Below, piece after piece: positions 25,482 through 34,162 of a stretch of DNA of 64,000 nt (the first letter of the stretch is position 1; each line of letters starts with the position of its first letter). Position numbers and translations under genes: made by a program. Below the pieces are notes generated by a model. The model was not told the origin of the DNA. It searched no databases and saw only the letters and a program-made list of their open reading frames with translations. Origin of the DNA: Bradyrhizobium sp. CCGB01 (GTDB lineage Bacteria; Pseudomonadota; Alphaproteobacteria; Rhizobiales; Xanthobacteraceae); the NCBI RefSeq assembly GCF_024199795.1, contig NZ_JANADK010000001.1, positions 3,906,001 to 3,970,000 on the forward strand, written 5' to 3'.

Positions 25482-25491
25482 GTCAGAGATG

Positions 25492-25528
25492 CCCGCACAC
25501 TCCCTGGCGGTTCCCGGGAGTGTGCGGG
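25492..25528. terminator. Conserved hairpin between peptide array and transporter operon
   Basis: A perfect CCCGCACACTCCC / GGGAGTGTGCGGG stem as after peptide gene 5. It lies between convergent genes and could act on both transcripts. Confidence 0.6.
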
Positions 25529-25569
25529 TACTCATTTCAATCGAGACGCAATCAACTACGGGAAGGGGT

Positions 25570-25598
25570 CTCGACACGGTGTCGATGCCCAACGAGCG
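25570..25598. repeat. 29-bp repeat, copy B
   Basis: Identical to 20528-20556. It abuts the stop codon of the transporter gene at 25599. Confidence 0.7.
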
Positions 25599-28502
25599 CT
25601 AGCGATGAGCCGGCTCAAGCAGCTGCCGCTCGGCAAAATCCGCAAACGGCCCCGGCTCGCTCATGAGTTCTGCATAGCTTCCTGCTTGCACGACTTTGCC
25701 GCGCAAGAGCATTACAATGCGATCTGCATTGCGCACGGTGCTGAGGCGATGCGCAATCACAATCCGGGTGATGCTCAATCGTTCCAGCGAGGTGCCGACG
25801 ATGCTTTGGGTCTGGTTGTCGAGCGCGCTGGTTGCTTCATCAAACAGAAGAATCCGTGGTGAGCGCGCAAGGGCGCGGGCTATCAACAGTCGCTGCCGTT
25901 GACCGCCTGACAGCGTACTCACGCCTTCCGCAACCAGCGTATGCATGCCCATCGGCATCTGCGCGATGTCGGCATCCAGCGCCGCCAGTCGGGCGGCCTC
26001 CCAGGCCTTCTCCAGCGGTAAATCAACGCCACCGCAAATGTTGTCGTAAAGGCTTCCGGTTGCGAGCTTGGTATCTTGCAGCACTACGCCAAGCTGCCGG
26101 CGCACGGCGCTGATATCGAGCGTGTTGAGCGCCTTGCCGTCGTAGAACACTGTGCCGGCCTCCGCCCGCTCAAAACCGAGCAGCAAACGAAAGAGCGACG
26201 ATTTACCGCTACCTGAGGGACCGACGATCGCGACGTAGTCACCCGTCGCAACGCTTAGGCTGATGTCATCCAGGACCTTCGGCCCACCTTTCATATAGCG
26301 GAAGACGATGCCGGAAAGTTCGAGCTCTCCGGATAGCTCTCCGGGCGATCGCCGTTCCTCAGAGATCTCGGCAGGGGTGGAGATCACGGGCTTCAGGCGG
26401 CTGAGGTGAGGAATCGCCACCAGTGATTCACTGACGCTCGAGGCCCAACTGCCGATCGCGGCCGTGGTCTGTCCGAACGCTGCCAGAAAGCCAAGAAAGG
26501 CACCGAGATCGAGCAGAATGCGACTGTTGGTGTAGGAGGCAAGCGCAAAGATGGTCAATGTCGCCAGCATCGGAAAGGCGGTATCAAAGGTACTCAGCGC
26601 GTTGGCCGCTCGCTGCGAGGCGATGAAGTAGCGCCTCTGTACGGCAAATTGTTGCGACCATCGCGCTAGCGCGCGCGCCGTTGCGCCTGCCACGCGCAGC
26701 TTGCCGACTCCCGCAATCAATTGCAGCACAAAGCCGCTGGCCTTGCCTTGCAGGTTGAATTGCTTGGTTTCGTAGTAGAGTCGCACGGCGCTCGTGGCAA
26801 GAATTGCAACCGCTCTAATCGCCGTGAGCAGCAGTGCAATGCCGCCGAGTCGGAGGTCATAGTAGAGCATCAGCCCAATGCTGAAGAGACAAAAGAACGC
26901 GGACGTAAAGCCGCCCAGAACACGCCCCGTGAAGATCCGGCGAGTGGCGTCGATGCCCATGGCGCGATCGACCAGGTCACCGCTTGTATATTCGCGGAAC
27001 AGAGAGGTAGGTAGGCGAAGCAGTCGGTCGATCAGCGCGGCCTGCAGCTTATAGTCGAGCAGACCTTCGAGCCTCAACGTGACCCGTCCTTGCATCATCT
27101 GCAGACTGGCCATCGCTACGGCGGTGACCGTCAGCGCAAGCGCACAAACAACAAGCTGATCGATCTCGGTGCGCGGGATAACCGAATTGACCAGGACGTT
27201 GGTGATCAGTGGCGGCATCAGCGACAGGAGCCCGATTGCCATCACAGCCAACGCGATGCGCGCGATGTTGCCGGAAACACCTCGCATCGCAAAGGCAAGC
27301 AGATCGCGATATTGGAGCGGGCGGGACGGCAACGCCGGATAGAAAGTGATGGCCTCCGGTTTGAGCTCGCCGGCAACGGAGCGATCGACCGGGCGGCGTC
27401 TTCCGCCCTTTGGGTCGAACATCGTGTAGGTATTTGCCCGATTGCGCACCAGAGCCACTGGACTGCGTTCGTCTCCGTGCCAGCCGAGGAGCGGTCCAGC
27501 ATCGGTCTTCCACCAGACGTCGCGCAGGAGCACACGGCGGATCCGCAATTGGGCTGTGCGAGCGATCTCCAGAATTTCGCTGAAGGCCTGTCTTGCGGGT
27601 TGAGCGCGCTGCGAAAGCGTAACTGGTACTCCCAGTTCTTCTCCGACAACGCGGCAACTGCAAAGCAGCGGATCTGTCGGGTCCCATTCGGATTGCGCGC
27701 GATCGGCTTTTCTGACCACGACATCGGAGAGCCGCTCAAACGAGTCAAGCGTTTGCGACGCAATGAGTTCGCCGCGCCGGACCAGGCGCTCCCGCTCGCG
27801 AATGACGCCCTCTGCCAGGTTGCGCTCGAGATGGGCGATAACCGTCACCTGGAATCGATCAATCGCGGACCAGAGAACCACGGCATCTGGCGGGTTCGGG
27901 TCGAGACGCAATTTGCACCCGTGCTCGCCGGCTTCCACCCACAGCCCACCGGTCAAAGGGGAGGGGGGCTGCCCGGGAGCGATGCTCGAGCCGAGGTTCA
28001 TGACCTTTGCTGTTCCGGCTTCGAGGTGTGCCCACAGGAGTTCCCGCATCGGACCGCGACGGCGTTCGTCCGGGTGCAGTTCGATCGCCTCACCGCTCAC
28101 CAGCTCGGAAACGGCTTCGTTTGCCGACGAGCGGACCATGAACGTTGCCAATTGGGCAATCCAGCCAGACACAGGACCAAAGGACGCTGCACTACGCGGC
28201 ACCTCCAAAAGCGCAGTCCCAGGGGGGCCGACGGCGATGATTTGCAGTCGGCTGCCCGAGGTTTCGCAGGCATTGTGCAGGTCCAGAATGCATTCGCCGT
28301 TTTCGACACGAAATAAATGCTGGCGCGTGCCCGTCGGCTGAACTGCAAACAAATCGACGTGACCAGCTGCCACTTGAAGTACGTGTTCGTGGTCGCTGAG
28401 AAGCATCGGGCGACGCGCATCGAGCGTAGTCCGCTGTAGCAGACCGATCGGCACCTCGCGCTGATGGCCGACGAAATCCTCGCTGGCAAATCGATCCGTC
28501 AT
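25599..28502 (-). CDS. NHLP-type bacteriocin export ABC transporter, permease/ATPase subunit
   Basis: A 967-residue ABC exporter subunit. An unusual N-terminal region of about 390 residues has no C39 Cys; part of it (HVLQVAAGHVDLFAVQPTGT, HLFRVENGECILDL) looks like a cupin or cNMP-binding roll. Then come six membrane segments (about 410-720) and an ATPase with GPSGSGKSSLFRLLLG, LSGGQRQRLLIARAL and ILLFDEATSALD. This layout matches the second ABC subunit of NHLP/NHLM export systems. It overlaps the peptidase-ABC gene by 4 bp. It probably forms a heteromer with that protein and drives export of the peptides coded next to it. Confidence 0.9.
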   Translation of the reverse strand: MTDRFASEDFVGHQREVPIGLLQRTTLDARRPMLLSDHEHVLQVAAGHVDLFAVQPTGTRQHLFRVENGECILDLHNACETSGSRLQIIAVGPPGTALLEVPRSAASFGPVSGWIAQLATFMVRSSANEAVSELVSGEAIELHPDERRRGPMRELLWAHLEAGTAKVMNLGSSIAPGQPPSPLTGGLWVEAGEHGCKLRLDPNPPDAVVLWSAIDRFQVTVIAHLERNLAEGVIRERERLVRRGELIASQTLDSFERLSDVVVRKADRAQSEWDPTDPLLCSCRVVGEELGVPVTLSQRAQPARQAFSEILEIARTAQLRIRRVLLRDVWWKTDAGPLLGWHGDERSPVALVRNRANTYTMFDPKGGRRRPVDRSVAGELKPEAITFYPALPSRPLQYRDLLAFAMRGVSGNIARIALAVMAIGLLSLMPPLITNVLVNSVIPRTEIDQLVVCALALTVTAVAMASLQMMQGRVTLRLEGLLDYKLQAALIDRLLRLPTSLFREYTSGDLVDRAMGIDATRRIFTGRVLGGFTSAFFCLFSIGLMLYYDLRLGGIALLLTAIRAVAILATSAVRLYYETKQFNLQGKASGFVLQLIAGVGKLRVAGATARALARWSQQFAVQRRYFIASQRAANALSTFDTAFPMLATLTIFALASYTNSRILLDLGAFLGFLAAFGQTTAAIGSWASSVSESLVAIPHLSRLKPVISTPAEISEERRSPGELSGELELSGIVFRYMKGGPKVLDDISLSVATGDYVAIVGPSGSGKSSLFRLLLGFERAEAGTVFYDGKALNTLDISAVRRQLGVVLQDTKLATGSLYDNICGGVDLPLEKAWEAARLAALDADIAQMPMGMHTLVAEGVSTLSGGQRQRLLIARALARSPRILLFDEATSALDNQTQSIVGTSLERLSITRIVIAHRLSTVRNADRIVMLLRGKVVQAGSYAELMSEPGPFADFAERQLLEPAHR

Positions 28503-30724
28503 TCGCGCGCCACCAGTTTGGCATAGGAGGCCTGAAGCGCAACAAGCTCTTCATGCGTGCCGCGCTCAACGATGCGACCGCGTTCGAGCACGATGATTTC
28601 GTCGCAATCGCGGATCGTGCTCAAGCGGTGGGCGATGATGATGCAGCTGCAGCCTCGGCGCCGCAGGTTGTCGTCGATGGATTTTTCCGTGATCGGATCA
28701 AGTGCAGCCGTCGCTTCATCCAGGACAAGGATCGAGGGATTGCAAACCAGAGCTCGGGCGATTTCGATGCGCTGACGCTGACCGCCGCTGAAGTTCGTAC
28801 CGCCCTCATTGACGTGGCAGTCATAATTTCCTGGTCTGGTCGCAAGGTCTTGATGGATCAGCGCGTCCTTGGCCGCCGTCAGCAGGTGACGCTCATCGGT
28901 CGTTGAATCCCAGAGCGTCAAATTGTCTCGCGCGGTTCCCTCGAACAGGAAGACGTCCTGGTCGACATAGGCGACGGAGTTCGCAAAAACGTCCGCAGGG
29001 ACATCCGTCAGCCTGCAGCCATCAAAACGAATCTCGCCGGACCAGGGTTTGTACAATCCGCAGATCAGCTTACCGAGGGTTGATTTTCCGCTGCCCGACA
29101 CGCCAACGAGTGCCACGCGTGAACCGGCTGGGATCACCAGCGAAAGATCCGTCAAAAGCGGCGGTTCGAGCACCGAATAGCCGAAGTTGATGTTGTGAAG
29201 TTCGAGTCGGCCGGTAAGCTTCGGCGGTAGGGTGCCCGCATGTGTCGGCGGTTGCGGCGCTAGCGGGTATCGGTAGACATCCTCGAGCCGTTCGAGCGCT
29301 CCCTTGATGGTTTGCAGGCCACCGAAATAGTTCACGAGGTTGGCGAAAGGCTCGGAGAAACTCAATGCCAAGGATTGGAAGGCCACGAGGCTTCCCAGTG
29401 TCAGGGAGCCCTGGATGACCCGCAAGCCTCCGACACCAAGTATCGCTGCGATCATGAGGCCCGTGAGCAGGGTCGGGACCATGTCCAATATGATGGCAGA
29501 GGCGCCGATCCTCTGTTCGGCGTTGAGAGTTTTGGCTTGAAGACCGGCCCACCGGCCGAAGGCGTCGTCTTCCAAACCACTTGCCTTGATGGTTTCGATC
29601 GTCCGCACCATGCTCACGGTCGCCCCGAGCAGCTTTCCCTGATCGAGCGCCAGCCGATAGCTCAGTTCCTGGCGGCGTGAAGCGACGAGCCGCAAGAGAA
29701 GAACATTTATCAAAGAGATCGTGACGCAAAGCGCGGTCAGGCCAACGTCGTAGACGGCCATGGCCGCGGCGAACAAAACCACCGACATCAGGCTGAGCGC
29801 ATTGGCGGCAATGCCGCTTGAAAGCAGCCGGGCGATCTGTTCGTTGGCTGAAATACGGCTTGCAATGTCGCCGGCGTGGCGTTGGGTGAAAAATTCCAGC
29901 GGCAGCGTCATGAGGCGCCACAGAAAGCGGCTGGTCATCACGACGGCGAGTTTGGTCTGCAGCCGCAAGAGCAACGATTGGCGTATGGTGGTCAGAACGG
30001 CCCGCAAGGCAGCCGTCAGCGCCATGCCGATCAGGAGCGGCGCAAGCCAGCTGCGCGTGTGCTGGATCAAAATTTCATCAACAAAGATTTTTGAGAATCC
30101 TGCGGCAACAATATTGGGCAGAGCCGCGGCGATGCTGACAACAACTAGCAGGGCCACCGCCTCCTTTGATTGGCGCAGCTCCCGCATGAGCAGGCTAATG
30201 CCCTTTGGCTTGCTGCCAACCTTCTCGAACTTTTCGCCCCGTTCAAACGCCAGGACGACGCCCGTGAAGGCGAGGTCAAGCTCGCCCAGATCTATCCGTC
30301 GACGCCCGCTCGCGGGATCATTTATGTAGGCGCGCTTTTTGTCGATTCCTTCGAGCACCACGAAATGGTTGAAGTTCCAGTGAATGATGCAAGGCGTTGG
30401 GATCTCGGAAAGTGCCGGAGGTTCGACGCTGTAACCCTTCGCCGTCAGCCCGTATCGGCGGGCCGCTCTGATGATGTTGCTCGCCTTGCTGCCGTCGCGC
30501 GATACGCCGCATGCGACACGGAGCTGCTCCAACGGAATCCACGCACCGTGATAACCGAGAATGATGCCAAGCGCTGCCGCACCGCATTCGACGGCTTCCA
30601 TCTGCAGTATGATGGGTGTCCGCCGTGTGCGTCGGCGCGGCAACCAGCTCGCCATGCGGCTGACGTAAGATTTGGGCCGGCCGCGTGCGTTGGTTGGCTG
30701 GTTTGGAGAAGGCTTATCCATCAA
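28499..30724 (-). CDS. NHLP-type peptidase (C39)/permease/ATPase exporter
   Basis: A 741-residue protein with a C39 peptidase domain (about 35-160), six-helix permease (about 185-470) and ATPase (about 505-741). The peptidase triad is visible: Cys47 in QMEAVECGAAALG, His120 in FNHFVVLEG and Asp136 in AYINDPASG. The ATPase has GVSGSGKSTLGKLICG, FSGGQRQRIEIARAL and ILVLDEATAALD. C39 domains cut after GG in leaders such as ELDAVSGG, so this is the predicted processing enzyme for the eight peptides. It overlaps both neighbours (11 bp and 4 bp), an intact three-gene operon. Confidence 0.93.
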   Translation of the reverse strand: MMDKPSPNQPTNARGRPKSYVSRMASWLPRRRTRRTPIILQMEAVECGAAALGIILGYHGAWIPLEQLRVACGVSRDGSKASNIIRAARRYGLTAKGYSVEPPALSEIPTPCIIHWNFNHFVVLEGIDKKRAYINDPASGRRRIDLGELDLAFTGVVLAFERGEKFEKVGSKPKGISLLMRELRQSKEAVALLVVVSIAAALPNIVAAGFSKIFVDEILIQHTRSWLAPLLIGMALTAALRAVLTTIRQSLLLRLQTKLAVVMTSRFLWRLMTLPLEFFTQRHAGDIASRISANEQIARLLSSGIAANALSLMSVVLFAAAMAVYDVGLTALCVTISLINVLLLRLVASRRQELSYRLALDQGKLLGATVSMVRTIETIKASGLEDDAFGRWAGLQAKTLNAEQRIGASAIILDMVPTLLTGLMIAAILGVGGLRVIQGSLTLGSLVAFQSLALSFSEPFANLVNYFGGLQTIKGALERLEDVYRYPLAPQPPTHAGTLPPKLTGRLELHNINFGYSVLEPPLLTDLSLVIPAGSRVALVGVSGSGKSTLGKLICGLYKPWSGEIRFDGCRLTDVPADVFANSVAYVDQDVFLFEGTARDNLTLWDSTTDERHLLTAAKDALIHQDLATRPGNYDCHVNEGGTNFSGGQRQRIEIARALVCNPSILVLDEATAALDPITEKSIDDNLRRRGCSCIIIAHRLSTIRDCDEIIVLERGRIVERGTHEELVALQASYAKLVARE

Positions 30725-31982
30725 TTCCCGTGAGGTGCTTGAGCAGGGGTATCACCAGATCGAGGGGGCGCCGCCGTCGGGTTGTGATCTCGGCCCGCGC
30801 CAACGTTCCGCTCGTGAGATGAATGTTCGGCCCCTCGCCAACGGCCCATCGATATCCGGTTGCAGTGGAGGCGTCTTCATCGAGCGCAACCATCGCGGCG
30901 TAAGGTGCACCGTCGCGCGAGAAACGTGAAACCAGGCTTTCGTTATGCAGCAGCGCGCCCATGCCTTGCGGTGTCATCGGGAAATCAGAGATGCTGACAA
31001 CGTTGCCTAGCATCATGCCAAATTCCTCGCGCTTCACCGTGCTCGGCTCGAGTTGCACCTGCATGCCAGGCTTGATCTGCTTGCCCCGTTCGGCAGGAAC
31101 ATAGACGACGGCTTGGAGCTTGGCGCCTTCGCTTTCGATCGCAATCACCGGTGTGCCGATGGCTAGCACCGAACCGGGCGAAATCTTCACTTCCAAAACC
31201 CGCCCGTCCATCGGGCTCATCACTTGGGTGTTCTGGCTCAGCTGTTCGGCGGAGGCATTCATTTGCCGCCGGGCCTCGTTGAGGGCAAACTCGGACTGCT
31301 GAATTTCACGGCCGCGCTCCGTTTCCAGATCCGTCTTCTGCGACCGCAACTTCAAAATCTCGTTTTGGGCGTCAGTACGGCGCTGTTGCGCATCGGCCAG
31401 CTCCTGGCGTCGCTCTTCCAGATTGCGCCGCGTCGTGTATCCCTTGGCCAGCAAATCCTCCAGGTTTTTGACGTCGACGGTGAGATACTCGATACGCTGG
31501 CTCGTTGCCTTGATCACCTGTTGCAGGGCGATTTCAAGTTTTGCAAAGTTCTGGCTTTTGGCGGCGAGCTCGCTTGCAGCTTTCGATACCCGATCGGCAT
31601 GCTCCCGCTGGCGTTCTTGAAAGACCTCGGTGGCTGCGTTGTGCTTTTGCTGGATCTCGGTTTGAACGATCTGGGCGATGGGTTGGTCCTTGTTGACGTG
31701 ATCGCCCACCGTCACTGCGACCGACTGTAGCCGTCCAGCGGCGGCGGATACGGCGTCGACGACCTTGCCGCCACTGCCGATCAGGATTCCTTCGCCCGAG
31801 ACGCGAGTGGGCACGCGCCCGAAGATGCCCCACAGCACGGCCGCCACAAGTGCAATGCACAGCACAAGGGTGAGAATCCAGTCAGCGGGCTTGGTGATGA
31901 CAACGAGATGATCGAGCTGCTCGGGAGACGCAGCCCGGTCAAGGGCCGCGGCGCGAAACGCCCGTTGCGGCCCGTCGGTCAT
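30714..31982 (-). CDS. HlyD-family adaptor of the NHLP export system
   Basis: A 422-residue periplasmic adaptor (membrane fusion protein). One membrane helix near residues 45-65 (WILTLVLCIALVAAVLWGIF), a biotinyl-lipoyl part (GRLQSVAVTVGDHVNKDQPI), a long coiled coil (about 125-250), then QVMSPMDGRVLEVKISPGSV. The start is uncertain: ATG 31982 gives the usual family length; ATG 32024 (436 residues) is possible; neither has a strong ribosome site. It is the first gene of the export operon. No TolC-type gene is in the window, so an outer-membrane channel must come from elsewhere. Confidence 0.88.
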   Translation of the reverse strand: MTDGPQRAFRAAALDRAASPEQLDHLVVITKPADWILTLVLCIALVAAVLWGIFGRVPTRVSGEGILIGSGGKVVDAVSAAAGRLQSVAVTVGDHVNKDQPIAQIVQTEIQQKHNAATEVFQERQREHADRVSKAASELAAKSQNFAKLEIALQQVIKATSQRIEYLTVDVKNLEDLLAKGYTTRRNLEERRQELADAQQRRTDAQNEILKLRSQKTDLETERGREIQQSEFALNEARRQMNASAEQLSQNTQVMSPMDGRVLEVKISPGSVLAIGTPVIAIESEGAKLQAVVYVPAERGKQIKPGMQVQLEPSTVKREEFGMMLGNVVSISDFPMTPQGMGALLHNESLVSRFSRDGAPYAAMVALDEDASTATGYRWAVGEGPNIHLTSGTLARAEITTRRRRPLDLVIPLLKHLTGIDG

Positions 31983-32126
31983 GCTCCTATGCTCCGGCTG
32001 TGGGAGCGGTTCAGACGCCGACATGTCTGCACGCAAAGCAAGTGTGAACTGAAGCCGACGAAGCCCGATCTTTGCACAGAAACACCCATCTAACAATGAG
32101 GGGTGGCAGGGGAAGGACCAAAGGGG

Positions 32127-32654
32127 ATGCACCGGCTGATCGGCACCACGAGAGTTTCGTTCCCGGTGCGAGCGCACCGAAAGATGCTGGCGGCAAGCTT
32201 GGGGCTTGGGCTGTTCCTACCCAGTGTGTGCTGTGCGGGCGTTCTGTCCGAGAGCGATTTCAGGCAGGCGGAGAGCCTTAGGCCGCTCTTTGCCAACCTC
32301 ATGAACGACCTTGTCGCAACCGCAAAGCGCCCCGATGTTTCCAGCGGCGACGCCGACTGTGTCAACTCGACTATCCGGGAACTTCTTCAGATCTCCGACG
32401 AGCTAGCGAGCTACGAGTATCTGATCACGATGGAGAAAGATCTGACGGACTTTGGCGACAAAAGTCCGATGCGGGATATCGTCAAGTTTGCCGTCGACAA
32501 GAGCAGCACGATCCTGATCAGCGAAAGGAAACGGTTGGTTCAGATATCCGAGCGGTGCACCAAATATCCGTTGGGGCAAGGCAAGATTGAGCAGGCCGTA
32601 ACCATCATCGATACGACGACTGGCATATTGGCTTCCATTCGAGCTCGCCTTTGA
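32127..32654 (+). CDS. Exported hypothetical protein (175 aa)
   Basis: A 175-residue protein with an N-terminal signal sequence (hydrophobic MLAASLGLGLFLPSVCCAGV, about residues 20-39). The rest is mostly helical (FRQAESLRPLFANLMNDLVA, SDELASYEYLITMEKDLTDF) with Cys at two places in the mature part. It is divergent from the HlyD gene. A GTG at 32103 with GAGGGGTGG is an alternative start. It may be an accessory or immunity protein of the export cluster, by position only; no family recognised. Confidence 0.6.
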   Translation: MHRLIGTTRVSFPVRAHRKMLAASLGLGLFLPSVCCAGVLSESDFRQAESLRPLFANLMNDLVATAKRPDVSSGDADCVNSTIRELLQISDELASYEYLITMEKDLTDFGDKSPMRDIVKFAVDKSSTILISERKRLVQISERCTKYPLGQGKIEQAVTIIDTTTGILASIRARL

Positions 32655-32756
32655 CCCGGGCGAAAAAAAGCCGCCGCGCAGTAAGCGATCTCCACGTCCG
32701 GAGGTAACAGCGAAGGATCACTTGCAGATCCTGATGGACGACGAAGCGCGCCCAGA

Positions 32757-32951
32757 TCAGCCAGTGAGTAGCCGAGCACCATCGAGAAACACCTTGGTGG
32801 CGCCTTTTTTGTAAACCGGCGGCGCCAGGCTTCCGGCGATGTAGGCGCTGACTGTCTTTCGATCGACACCAGGTTGCTGGGCGCGGGCACTGAGCGACAG
32901 ACCTTGGCGACACAAATCCAGGATCATGACAAGTTCCCCAAGTGTGATCAC
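32757..32951 (-). pseudogene. IS21-family transposase (IstA) N-terminal remnant
   Basis: The reading frame starts MITLGELVMILDLCRQGLSL and continues SARAQQPGVDRKTVSAYIAG then SLAPPVYKKG. This matches the HTH start of IS21 IstA proteins (ELVMILDLHRQGLSVSAIARxxGxDRKTVRKYIxxGLEPPVY). It stops after 64 codons, so only a remnant of the roughly 500-residue transposase is left, and istB is not seen. Confidence 0.75.
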
Positions 32952-33028
32952 CGCGGCTTCCTGCCTACGGCAGCAGCGTCAACGTCTCGGCGGCTTGTCA
33001 CCGCTGGGAGCGGGAGTATATTTTCTCG

Positions 33029-33508
33029 ATGGCTGTCAGCTCGCCCGATCTGAAAGCGTTTTTGCTTGCCACACCTTTCTTCGGTGGACTCTCGGACGCG
33101 AGCTGCGATCTCTTGGTCTCAATGCTGGTCGAGCGCCGCTTCGGCGCCGGTGACACTGTCGTGGCGGAAGGAGAACCCGGCCGCTCAATGTTCGTTGTTC
33201 ACTCCGGAGAACTCGTGGTGAGCAAGCTCGGGGGCTCGGGGCGCATAATTCGCATGGCGAGTCTTGGGTCTGGTGACTTCTTTGGCGAGATGACTCTTAT
33301 CGAGATGCAGAACCGATCAGCGACCATCGTCGCGCAGAGTCCAACCCTGCTATACGAGCTGACGGCTAGACAACTCTACGCGTACTATAAGGCCGACATC
33401 TACGCGTATGTGATGGTGATGCAGAATATCAACCGCGAGCTTTGTCGGCGGCTCCGCCGCGCCGACAATCGCATCGCGGAGCTACAGATGCTTCACGCGA
33501 GTCAATGA
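33029..33508 (+). CDS. Stand-alone cyclic nucleotide-binding domain protein
   Basis: A 159-residue protein that is a single cNMP-binding roll: FGAGDTVVAEGEPGRSMFVV, SGELVVSK, then the phosphate-binding cassette FGEMTLIEMQNRSATIVA with the conserved Arg, and a C-terminal helix. It has no helix-turn-helix, so it cannot be a complete CRP-type activator. Its nearness to the export operon and to peptide promoters with CRP-like sites suggests a sensory role in the same system, by inference. Confidence 0.83.
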   Translation: MAVSSPDLKAFLLATPFFGGLSDASCDLLVSMLVERRFGAGDTVVAEGEPGRSMFVVHSGELVVSKLGGSGRIIRMASLGSGDFFGEMTLIEMQNRSATIVAQSPTLLYELTARQLYAYYKADIYAYVMVMQNINRELCRRLRRADNRIAELQMLHASQ

Positions 33509-34162
33509 CGAAGTGACGTTTATATCCGCTTTCGGTGCGCACGGGACATCGCGTGCGAAAGGCAACCAGCGCTTATTGCGTCGGCAGACGAAGCAGGCCA
33601 GCCCGCAGGATGAATTTGTCTTACCAGGCCGCCATTCGCGGAGGGCTCGGCAATCAGGAGCGGCTCGTCATCATTGAGCGCCAAATAAGTCGGCTCGATA
33701 TAGGCCAACCATGAAATGCAGGCGCACACTAACAGGAGTTTTCGAGCGTTCGTCGAACCGTGCGCATCGCTTCAACCTGTCGGCCCCGCCGGCTGAGTTT
33801 GCGACGGTATATTGATGCTGCTGCGCTTTTAGGTCAGGGGACCTGCGGTTTCCTGTTAAGGCTCGCCACAGGCAAGGCGCTGCGGCCCCGAGATGACACT
33901 TCGTTGGCCGGCAGCGAAAGCTACAGGCCAACGTGGAGTTGCTTCATGCTCGGTTGACGAGATGAACGTAAGCGCGCCTGGGATGCCGCTTTATCATCAC
34001 TATGCTTTTGAAGCTCGTTGCATGAATTTGTCGAGCCGCCCAATTGAAGGTCCGTTCAATGTGAGCCGGCTGCTCACCATCTGTTGATGCGTTGGATGAA
34101 CTGAGCCGCGGCGGGATGAAGCTTCTTCCAGGAGCGGCATTTGTGATCGGCATTGCTCTCTC
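33509..34162. other. Decayed intergenic region
   Basis: About 650 bp between the cNMP-binding protein and a gene remnant. Short frames on both strands lack ribosome sites and known families. Nothing further is recognised. Confidence 0.5.

Larger units (their letters stand above)
24515..25546. repeat. 1-kb segmental duplication, copy B
   Basis: The second copy of the block at 22177-23209 (offset about 2337 bp), with promoter, three peptide genes and hairpin. It joins the AraC remnant on its left and the 29-bp repeat on its right. Confidence 0.85.

Noticed and set aside
33029..33508. CRP-type activator that could bind the GTGA-N6-TCAC sites directly
   Set aside because: The protein ends after the cNMP roll and one helix; no helix-turn-helix follows.
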